DNA from: Cytophagales bacterium | Lineage (GTDB): Bacteria > Bacteroidota > Bacteroidia > Cytophagales > 172606-1 | Assembly (NCBI GenBank): GCA_030448185.1 | Contig: JAUJNL010000001.1 | Coordinates: 93,069 to 157,068 of the forward strand | Length of the DNA stretch: 64,000 nt | Direction: 5' to 3' | In this document: positions 56,646-64,000 of the stretch, one piece after another | Layout: each line of letters opens with the position of its first letter | Numbering within the stretch: position 1 is the first letter of the stretch | Translations under genes and position numbers: made by a program | The notes under the pieces: generated by a model | The model's input: the letters and a program-made list of their open reading frames with translations, nothing else | Database searches by the model: none | What the model was told of the DNA's origin: nothing

Positions 56646-56806
56646 CACCATACCCGCCGGCAACCGGTGCGCCCCACCGCAAAGCCCAAGCATAAGCACC
56701 CGGCTGCGGGGGTATTTGATACGTGTGCGACTCGTTTTCTTGAAAGATCGCAAGATCGGGGAAAGAAGCAGCGTGGAAACACGCTGACAACTCAAGGTTC
56801 GAACAA

Positions 56807-59160
56807 GTGCGACTCTAATGTAAGCTATACATATGTTAGTAGTCAACTCTTGTCTCAAAGGTGAGTTGAAGAATGCATTACCCCCACTGTTAGCCTTGAC
56901 ACCGTTAACAGTGAATGCAGGGGTAAAACGCGGGTAACGCTAAGCTCTCTAGCGAATCCCTGCAAGCGGGAAGGTATGGACAGCGTAAGCGAAGCTATGG
57001 TGACCCATCGTAAAGAACCACAAGCCAACGAGCGATAAGAGGCTTGACCAAAATGGTAAAGGATAAGGGGCTGGCGGCGACGGATCCGACCAGTGTTCAC
57101 TCCCAATAAACCCGGTGGAAAGTAGCGTCCTACCCCTTCGCAAAACGAACCTTGGGAACGAGGAAAAGCTTGGTATTCTCTCACCAATAGTAGTATTTAT
57201 ACTACCAGAAGTGAGCAGGTAGTCAGCCGCATGAATACCAGGCGCAGGATTGTCTACAAAGCGAATGCTTCGGGTAATGCCGAAGATACGCCCACGTAGA
57301 CACCTTAGGATTGGAAGGTAAACTGGTAAGTAGGAGTCAACACGTTATGAACACGGCTGTAAAACCGATGTATGAATGGAAAGGCTTGCCCTGGAAGAAG
57401 ATCGAACGGGCCGTCTTCAAGCTCCAAAAGCGAATTTACCAAGCCTCTCAACAAAGTGATGACAAAAGATTGCACCGCTTGCAGCGGCTCCTACTCCATT
57501 CCCGCTCGGCTAAGCTCTTGGCTACCCGCAAGATTACCCAGGATAACCAGGGGAAACATACCGCGGGCGTAGACGGAGTAAAATCGGTTCCGGCTAAAGA
57601 CAGACTAGCGCTGGTCAACTCTTTACAACTTACTCGGAAAGCTAAACCGGTTCGAAGAATCTGGATTCCTAAACCGGGCAAAGCCGAAAAACGCCCGTTA
57701 GGCATCCCTACGATTCGGGAAAGGGTACTGCAAACCCTGGTTAAGTTTTGTTTAGAGCCGGAATGGGAAGCTAAATCTGAAGCCAATTCTTACGGCTTTA
57801 GGCCCGGTAGAAGTTGCCAGGATGCCTTAAAAGCGATTTGGCGTTCCCTTGAGCAAAAACCTAAGTATGTCTTAGATGCGGATATTGCCCAGTGTTTTGA
57901 CCGGATCAACCATCAAGCCCTGCTCACTAAAGTAGCCACCTTCCCTCGCCTTCGAAGGGTAGTGAAAGGCTGGCTCAAAGCGGGGATTATGGAAAAAGGC
58001 AGACTGTTTTCATCCGAACAAGGTACGCCCCAAGGCGGATGTATTTCCCCACTGTTGGCTAATATTGCTTTGCATGGGATGGAACAAGCTTTACAAGAAG
58101 CCCTTCCGGCTTACACCCGAACGGAAGCAGGAAAAAGGGTCTACTACCGGGTAAACCTGATTCGTTATGCCGATGACCTGGTGGTGCTCCATGCAGACTT
58201 AACTCAACTGCAAAAGGCAAAAGCCTTACTGGAAGCCTGGTTACTGCCAATGGGACTTGAACTTAAACCCAGCAAAACCCGCATTACCCATACCCTGCAG
58301 GAGTATGAAGGGCAAGCCGGGTTTGATTTTCTGGGTTGTACGATCAGACAGTTTCCAGCAGGGAAGACCCATTGTAGAGCTTACCGGGATGGTACTCCCT
58401 TTGGTTTTATCACCCGCATCTACCCCAGTGAGCAAAGTTTGAAAACGCATCAAGCCGAACTCAAACGAGTGATTCACCAGCATCAGACTGCTCCTCAGGA
58501 AGCTTTGATCAGTAGACTTAACCCTATTATCCGAGGTTGGGCTAATTACTTTGCTTGCGGGAATGCTTCAGCTGCTTTCCGTAAGATGACTCACTTGACT
58601 TATCTCAAACTCTGGAGTTGGGCCAAACGCCGACATGCTACTAAAAGCCACCGCTGGATTGCTCACAAATACTGGAAGGTAGACTTTGGCAAATGGGATT
58701 TCTCGGTAAGCAAGGCTAATCGCCTTTACTTGCATAGCCAGGTTAACATAAAAATCCACACCAAAGTCCAAGGAACGAAAACTCCTTATGACGGGGATTG
58801 GGTGTACTGGGCTACTCGCATGGCACGTCATCCGCAAGTAGGCACTACTACTGGAAAGCTGCTCAAAAAGCAACAGGGCAAATGCAATTGGTGTAATTTA
58901 CATTTCCGCAGTGAAGACCAGTTAGAAACCGATCATATCCTTCCCCTTTCTCAAGGCGGAAACGATCAGCTCACTAACTTGCAAGTACTGCATCGACATT
59001 GTCATCATCAGAAAACGGCGGTTGACCTTTCTCAACCCTCGGGAATTAACAGAGGTACTCCTTGCCAGGGAGCCAATCCAAGGAGGAGCCGGATGAGGGG
59101 AAACTATCATGTCCGGTTTTGAAGACCAGCTCAGGAGGCGACTCCTGGGCTGAGTTTAAC
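56807..59160 (+). mobile_element. Group II intron with maturase/reverse transcriptase
   Basis: The 5' end GTGCGACTC fits the group II start GUGYG. Domain V is visible at about 59086-59121 (GAGCCGGATGAGGGGAAAC... closing GTCCGGTTTT). Domain VI is the hairpin CAGCTCAGGAGGCGACTCCT...GGGCTGAG, and the 3' end is ...GAGTTTAAC at 59160. The 2,354-base intron holds one intact RT/maturase gene in domain IV. A hairpin CAGCGTGGAAACACGCTG lies 20 bases before the insertion point. The host sequence is non-coding as far as I can see. Confidence 0.88.
57347..59122 (+). CDS. ltrA: Group II intron reverse transcriptase/maturase with HNH endonuclease
   Basis: A 591-residue protein from ATG 57347 (an upstream TTG would extend it). 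RT domain: PLGIPTIRERVLQTLVKFCL, SYGFRPGRSCQDAL, the catalytic RYADDLVVLHAD near residue 275, GTPQGGCISPLLANI. The maturase X domain includes INPIIRGWANYF-type LNPIIRGWANYFACGNAS. The C-terminal HNH endonuclease reads CNWCNLHFRSEDQLETDHIL then PLSQGGNDQLTNLQVLHRHCH. It supports splicing and retrohoming of its intron. The frame is intact, unlike many neighbours. Confidence 0.93.
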   Translation: MNTAVKPMYEWKGLPWKKIERAVFKLQKRIYQASQQSDDKRLHRLQRLLLHSRSAKLLATRKITQDNQGKHTAGVDGVKSVPAKDRLALVNSLQLTRKAKPVRRIWIPKPGKAEKRPLGIPTIRERVLQTLVKFCLEPEWEAKSEANSYGFRPGRSCQDALKAIWRSLEQKPKYVLDADIAQCFDRINHQALLTKVATFPRLRRVVKGWLKAGIMEKGRLFSSEQGTPQGGCISPLLANIALHGMEQALQEALPAYTRTEAGKRVYYRVNLIRYADDLVVLHADLTQLQKAKALLEAWLLPMGLELKPSKTRITHTLQEYEGQAGFDFLGCTIRQFPAGKTHCRAYRDGTPFGFITRIYPSEQSLKTHQAELKRVIHQHQTAPQEALISRLNPIIRGWANYFACGNASAAFRKMTHLTYLKLWSWAKRRHATKSHRWIAHKYWKVDFGKWDFSVSKANRLYLHSQVNIKIHTKVQGTKTPYDGDWVYWATRMARHPQVGTTTGKLLKKQQGKCNWCNLHFRSEDQLETDHILPLSQGGNDQLTNLQVLHRHCHHQKTAVDLSQPSGINRGTPCQGANPRRSRMRGNYHVRF

Positions 59161-59671
59161 TGTGAGTAATTCCCCCTAAAGCGAAAAGCTATTTATTTCA
59201 AAAGCCAAGCGAAAAGTTAAAGAGCTAGTAAAACAAATTGGCTTCTTATCCTAAAGTTGTTCGGAGAAAATAGAAATATGTTAACTCCTAAACGGTCAAA
59301 AGAAGTTATTCTCAGAACACCTGATGAGAGGTCATGGTTTTCTATAATGCCTTCTTTTGGTGGCCGGTGCTGGCAACCTTGTTTTGTATGATACTAAGGA
59401 AACCATAATACTACAGCCATTTGAAGGTGAATTGGAAACAGGATAGTACTTATAAAAATGCATTTAATCCCTTTGTTAACAGAATCGATAATGGATCTTA
59501 CAATTTTCAGGGGAAACAATATCAACTGAAATTAAATGATTCAAAACATCGTCATTCAGTTCATGGCTTTGTAGAATAGTGTTTCAATGGATGTTACAGA
59601 AATTGGTTCTTCATTTGTAACACTCGGATACAATTATGAAGGAGATCAGAAAGGGTATCCATTTGTATTTA

Positions 59672-60580
59672 GTGTCTATCCGAAACCTAAAAAAGGATCG
59701 GCAAGAGTACAATTTTTCCAAACAATATGGGCACAAGCCAAGTGGAGAAAGGCTAAGTAATTATCCACTTTCTTTTCCCAGCGGATTAGAATGCGTCTAA
59801 AGCGGTTCATCCAACTATGGGTTCTTTCGCAGACCCATCTTCTGGCTCTGTAACCGGGCGTTTTGAGTTCTTTGTTCTTCTCCTCGGGCTTTGATGTGAT
59901 CCTGATAGAAAAATAAAAGGATAACCGAACGAATGTCTGCATAATCATACCCTTTGTCGGCACAAAAGTGCTGTGGGTTTTCTTCATCCGGCAAAGGGGT
60001 AAGAAGGGCATACTATCCAGCAAAGGTTCACTTGTTTTTTATCGTGTACATTGGCTCCCGTTACGGTTAGGGCAATGGGTAAGCCATGGGCTTCGGTGAT
60101 AATATGTCTTTTCGTGCCGCCTTTCCCTCGATCCGTGGGATTAGCTCCGACGGATTCTCCCTAGTGGCGCTTTACTGGAAGCCGAATCGATACTTTGCCA
60201 CTCCCAGTCTAACTGGCCTTCCACCTGGTTCTGCATCAACCCTAAGTGCCATAACTCTTCGAATACCTGCCTTGACCCACTCCTGATAGCGGCCATGAGC
60301 GGTAGAAGCCGCACCAAGTTGACTAGGGAAGAGCTTTCCACTGAATGCCCGTTCTTAACACGTAGAACATGGCATTGAATAGTTATAAGTATCCCCTCTG
60401 GGGCGGCCTCCTTTGGTTTGGGTTTTTCGACGGGCAGTAGTTCCGTCGCTAACCATAGTAAGGTTGGCAAATATGCTTTGCTTATGCTACTTTCGGGTTC
60501 CGAACGCTTCATGGAGAGAGATATTTTGTTGGAGTCGTGTCTTGCAAAATTACTGCTCTCCTGAGGTTTTGGATAGACAC
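59672..60580 (-). mobile_element. IS5-family insertion sequence, 909 bases, decayed
   Basis: Terminal inverted repeats GTGTCTATCCgAAACCT (left) and the complement of GTGTCTATCCaAAACCT (right) differ at one base. The target duplication is TTA (59669-59671 and 60581-60583). The transposase on the minus strand is broken into several frames. Confidence 0.85.
59676..60512 (-). pseudogene. IS5-family transposase (several frameshifts)
   Basis: Minus-strand frames together give CHVLRTGIQWKALPSQLGAA, FEELWHLGLMQNQVEGQLDW, WQSIDSASSKAPLG (catalytic Asp), NPTDRGKGGTKRHIITEAHG then LPIALTVTGANVHDKK, and the C-terminal YRARRWVCERTHSWMNRFRR then ILIRWEKKVDNYLAFLHLAC (Glu-containing end). No single frame spans it, so the enzyme is inactive as written. 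Confidence 0.8.
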
Positions 60581-61126
60581 TTAATACAACGGTGCATTAT
60601 AGTATTCATCCCATAACAGGTTTAACCTGTATAGTTACTATTAAAAATAGAGGCGCTATGAATATGCCGGTCAGTAGCGGATGGCACCCGTACTTTTTTG
60701 TACAGGATAATGTAAATGAAGTGCAATTACAATTACCCGAATGCAGCGTTGCCTTACAGATGAAGAAAAGATTCCTGTTGGTTTGTATGAAAAAAACGAA
60801 GAATTTTTAAAATGGGAACCAATCGGAAACAAGGGTGATCAATCATTGTTATACAACAATCGCATCAGCTTCATTAACTGAAATTGGCTTACGCTATTCA
60901 GACAGGTCATTGATACTATGGCAAGAATGGCACACGTTTCCAATTTTTATAATTTATAAAACACCTGATAGAAAAATTATTGCTATTGAACCCATGAGCG
61001 GATGCATAGATGCTTTTAATAACAAGGATGGTTTACTGATTCTAGAACCAAACGAAGAGTGGAAAGGGATGTTCGGCATAAAACTCGTGATGAATACGGA
61101 TTTCTAAAAGAACTTATTTTTTAATT

Positions 61127-61347
61127 TTAAGTGTGAGATGGTCCTTTAAACCGATGGATGGGAATCCGGTATTGCTGGCTTAGATACTCGATGTCCTCAA
61201 GCCGGAAGTCTTGCGCTTCATAGAAACGGCCTTGGCTGCAGAAATACCCCATTTGCAAGAGGAAACCTAACCGCATGTAGGGTTGCCGGAGCGAGTTAAA
61301 CTCAACCGTTAATTCGTCCGGAACGGTAAAAAAGAGCCCATTTGGGA
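61127..61347 (-). pseudogene. Fragment of a Tn3-family transposase N-terminus (DUF4158)
   Basis: An open minus-strand stretch of about 70 residues reads FFTVPDELTVEFNSLRQPYM, RLGFLLQMGYFCSQGRFYEA and QDFRLEDIEYLSQQYRIP. This matches the DUF4158 head of Tn3 transposases. Nothing before or after continues it, and it directly follows the outer-membrane protein stop. It is a remnant of a lost transposon. Confidence 0.6.
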
Positions 61348-61350
61348 AAG

Positions 61351-63759
61351 CTAGAATTTATAATTGTAGCCGAGACGAATCACTTGCGTTTCGTAATAAT
61401 CGGTACTCACATACCGGAAGCCGTCTCCCTGTACTGATCGTTTGATACGAAGGGTATTGGCTACATCAGTAGCATTGACAAAAAGTTCACCTTTTCCTTG
61501 TTGGAGTGGTTTTTTAAGGCCGATATCGATTGAAAACCGGGAGTATACCTTGCCTTGCGGGATAATATCCGGCGTCAGGTAAACAGCGGAGAATTGTGCT
61601 TCCAGTTGATGAGGCAAGCGGAAAAGGCCATTAAGTTTGACATTCCCCGATAAGAGCTGTTGCTTCCCGGCCGAAAAGGTGTTTTCCACCGGGTACTGAT
61701 TGAGCACCGAGAAGGCTTGGATAGTGTTCTGATATCCGTTCAGATTCAGATTCAACGTTGCCCATGACGCTAGCTGCTGGGACCAGACGAGCTCCATACC
61801 GGTGTTGGAGCTGCGTCCAGCATTCTGGAAGATATTGTAAATCAAGGTGCTGCCCGGTACGATGCTAGCAATCCGGGTAATGGTGGCATCCATGCGTTTG
61901 TGATACAAGGCGGCATAGAGATAGCCCTCCTGGTAGGAGTTTTTATAACCCAGTTCCAAAGAGTTGGTGAACTGGGGCTTTAGACCGGGGTTGCCCACTT
62001 TGATGATTTCGGCATCGTCGTATTTAGGGAAGATCCGGATGTCTACCTCATTGGGCCGGTCTACCCTTCGGTTGTAGAAGAAAGAAACCCGGTTCCATTC
62101 ATCGAGTTTGTAGGTCCACCGTAAGGAAGGAAAGGGCTGAGTATAGGAATACCCGTCGCTTGTATAGGTAGGATGGGTAGGATTTACCTCATACCTTAAG
62201 TTCACATATTCCACCCGTAAGCCCGCTTCGATTTCAAAGTTTTTGTTTTCAAAAACATAATTGCCATATAAGGCCGGTATTATTTCTCCGTAATTGGCCC
62301 AGCCCCCGGCACTTGAATCTAGCGGCGAATTTACTCCAGGGAAAAACTGCATGTTGGTGGGAATGTACCGCCGACGCAGTTTCAACCCGCCTTCCACCCG
62401 GCCATACCGGAGCGGTTGCACGTAATCCACATTCAGATCGCCTACGTGCTCATCGGAGAGGAGTTTGAAGGAATCGTAGCCGGTATAAGTGGGCAGTATG
62501 TTGGTGAAGAAGTACTTTTCATCTTCCCGGTGAAACGTATAGTTAAAACCGAGGTTGAGTTTTCTTCCGGGCTGTTTGAATGTATGCTGCCAGCCAGCGG
62601 AAGCCGTAACCGTGGTTTTTAGCTCATCCTCCAGAAATTGCCAAAGCCGTAGCCGTTCGGATACATCCCTATTGAAAAACGGTTCATCGCCTCGATCGAT
62701 AATTTTCTCACTGCTGAACAAGCCTGACAAGGAAAAAGTATTATGCTCATCAGGCAGCCAATCCATGCCCGATTTTACGGTAACAATGTTGGTATTACGG
62801 TTACGCTTGGTCTGCTGGCGAACAATCTCTCCGGTATCGTAATACCGATCCGCAAATTCATTCTTGTTAAGGGTTTGCGTGTAGAGGTTATCGCCCTGCA
62901 AAAATACATTCACCTTGTTTTTGCGATAATTCAAGGATAGTGACGGATTAATTTTGGGTGTAGCCTGGTATTGAGGGCGGATGGTAGGATAATTCTCCCG
63001 CTTGACCCACAGGGCTCCCACAGCCGTAGCTAAGCCAATTTTCCCATTAAAGCCTTCCTGTTTCTCTTTTTTGAAGATAAGGTTAATGATTCCCGCGTTG
63101 CCGTTGGCATCATACTTAGCAGAGGGGTTGTTAATAATCTCTATTTTTTCAATGGCGGAGGCTGGAATATTATCCAATCCTGATTGACTGCCAAATCCGG
63201 TCAGGGCCGTTTGTTTGCCATCCACGAGCACCATAACTTTATCACTACCGCGGAGTTGCACGCTGCCCCCCTCGCCCACGGTAACACCAGGCAAGTTTTT
63301 CATTGCCTCCAGGGCTGAGCCTCCCGTCTGGCTAATATTATCCGCCAGGGTAAACGTTTTTTTCTCCAGCCCGCTGGCTACGGCTTCCGCTTGCCCGGTC
63401 ACGACCACTTCCCCTAACCGAGTTGTTTCTTCCGTTAGTTCGATGGTGCCTACATTAAGAAACTCGCTCAACTGTCCCACGAGTACGGATTGATTACGGG
63501 GGAGAAAGCCAACGGAGGTGACCTTCAATACGTAGTTACCGCTTGCTAAGCCTGCCAGCGTGAAAAGTCCTTCTTCATTAGTTACCGCTCCGCTCACAAA
63601 TACACTGTCCTTTTCCCGGTGCAGTGTCACGTTGGTATACGGCAGGGCGGCTTTCGTCTGGGCATTTTTGACTATCCCGGATAGGGTAACCGAAGTGGTT
63701 TGGGCCCAACCTAATTGAAAAAAAAGAATCCATATCCAAAAGACTACAACATACTTCAT
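61351..63759 (-). CDS. Outer membrane beta-barrel protein (TonB-receptor-like) with carboxypeptidase-like N-terminus
   Basis: An 802-residue protein. Signal peptide MKYVVVFWIWILFFQLGWA; a carboxypeptidase-regulatory-like domain (VTLSGIVKNAQTKAALPYTN); a plug (ALEAMKNLPGVTVGEGGSVQ, VMVLVDGKQTALTGFGSQSG, IEKIEIINNPSAKYDANGNA); then an outer-membrane barrel ending TQVIRLGYNYKF with the terminal aromatic residue typical of barrels. It is a second member of the same family as the protein at 48330-50786. Substrate unknown. The gene is intact. Confidence 0.9.
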   Translation of the reverse strand: MKYVVVFWIWILFFQLGWAQTTSVTLSGIVKNAQTKAALPYTNVTLHREKDSVFVSGAVTNEEGLFTLAGLASGNYVLKVTSVGFLPRNQSVLVGQLSEFLNVGTIELTEETTRLGEVVVTGQAEAVASGLEKKTFTLADNISQTGGSALEAMKNLPGVTVGEGGSVQLRGSDKVMVLVDGKQTALTGFGSQSGLDNIPASAIEKIEIINNPSAKYDANGNAGIINLIFKKEKQEGFNGKIGLATAVGALWVKRENYPTIRPQYQATPKINPSLSLNYRKNKVNVFLQGDNLYTQTLNKNEFADRYYDTGEIVRQQTKRNRNTNIVTVKSGMDWLPDEHNTFSLSGLFSSEKIIDRGDEPFFNRDVSERLRLWQFLEDELKTTVTASAGWQHTFKQPGRKLNLGFNYTFHREDEKYFFTNILPTYTGYDSFKLLSDEHVGDLNVDYVQPLRYGRVEGGLKLRRRYIPTNMQFFPGVNSPLDSSAGGWANYGEIIPALYGNYVFENKNFEIEAGLRVEYVNLRYEVNPTHPTYTSDGYSYTQPFPSLRWTYKLDEWNRVSFFYNRRVDRPNEVDIRIFPKYDDAEIIKVGNPGLKPQFTNSLELGYKNSYQEGYLYAALYHKRMDATITRIASIVPGSTLIYNIFQNAGRSSNTGMELVWSQQLASWATLNLNLNGYQNTIQAFSVLNQYPVENTFSAGKQQLLSGNVKLNGLFRLPHQLEAQFSAVYLTPDIIPQGKVYSRFSIDIGLKKPLQQGKGELFVNATDVANTLRIKRSVQGDGFRYVSTDYYETQVIRLGYNYKF

Positions 63760-64000
63760 AGGTTGATTGGTAAGGTGTATCGGGTAAAGCTGCGGAGGAA
63801 ATTAGGAGAAATTCTGGATTTATTCTTTTGTTTCACTATAAAGTAGCTTTATTCCTAAAGAAGGCTCCTGCTGATCGCATTGCTCTCCTGTTTCCCTTGC
63901 AACTTAATCTATTTGCTGCTGGGGCTCTATTGGGTAATGCGTAATTTTAATGATCGTGATGTAAGATAGAAAAAGCAAACCTCTGAAATCCAGTCACATT

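Larger units (their letters stand above)
59281..61107 (+). pseudogene. Aldose 1-epimerase-like gene split by an IS5-family element
   Basis: Pieces read MLTPKRSKEVILRTPDERSW, SFGG then AGNLVLYDTKETIILQPFEG, NAFLIPFVNRIDNGSYNFQG, DSKHRHSVHGFV, and YEGDQKGYPFVF. The IS at 59672-60580 then interrupts, and NTTVHYSIHPITGLTCIVTI, GWHPYFFVQDNVNEVQLQLP and FPIFIIYKTPDRKIIAIEPM follow to LVMNTDF at 61107. IS excision with one TTA restores VFNTTVHYSI in frame. Several more single-base breaks exist. The fold is the galactose-mutarotase type (His in VHG and Glu in EPM fit). The start and N-terminus are uncertain. Confidence 0.78.

Noticed and set aside
1..64000. tRNA, rRNA or riboswitch genes.
   Set aside because: No cloverleaf-type or conserved RNA sequence was recognised by eye; a covariance-model scan would be needed to exclude them.

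Overview
The window reads as chromosomal DNA of a Bacteroidota bacterium of the order Cytophagales. Supporting signs are a 14-subunit nuo operon with a short NuoG, outer-membrane beta-barrel proteins with carboxypeptidase-like N-termini, lipoprotein signals, TAnnTTTG-type -7 promoter boxes with almost no Shine-Dalgarno sequences, and many ThuA, Gfo/Idh, PQQ-type propeller and DUF1080 proteins. Genus is not decidable by eye; Hymenobacteraceae or a relative is a guess.

Layout. 1-2.1 kb: start of secDF and a small membrane protein, both on the minus strand. 2.3-17.6 kb: respiratory complex I, nuoA to nuoN. A nuclease-fold protein sits between nuoE and nuoF and a HicBA toxin-antitoxin pair between nuoF and nuoG. 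A terminator-like hairpin and a new promoter box lie between nuoJ and nuoK. 17.6-20.2 kb (minus): YtxH protein, AraC regulator, Rpn nuclease. 20.4-27.2 kb: sugar cluster with a TIM-barrel epimerase, a Gfo/Idh oxidoreductase, a GNAT acetyltransferase and a giant ThuA/propeller/CARDB/azurin lipoprotein. 27.2-31.9 kb: a RelE-type toxin-antitoxin pair broken by a small mobile element, proB-proA, and a HicAB pair. 32.6-44.6 kb: a PQQ-type dehydrogenase with PKD and cytochrome c domains, then a sugar or uronate catabolic set (GH88-like hydrolase, isomerase, Gfo/Idh oxidoreductase, SDR, MFS transporter) invaded by two IS elements. 44.6-64 kb: accessory and decaying DNA, with an IS-split lipoprotein, MazEF, two outer-membrane beta-barrel proteins, DUF1080, a frameshifted DNA ligase and glycosyltransferase, a group II intron, and an IS-split aldose epimerase.

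Two themes run across the window. First, at least a dozen genes, including nuoJ, nuoL, proA and proB, are broken by single-base length changes in homopolymers. Because essential genes are hit the same way, many of these breaks are probably sequencing errors and not real pseudogenes. Second, intergenic DNA is full of palindromic and mobile sequence. This includes a two-copy hairpin-rich miniature element with target duplications, another miniature element inside a relE toxin gene, REP-like hairpins, modular palindromes, and spacers that pair short repeated words across the gap. The miniature elements and the electron-carrier fusion proteins are the most interesting content.
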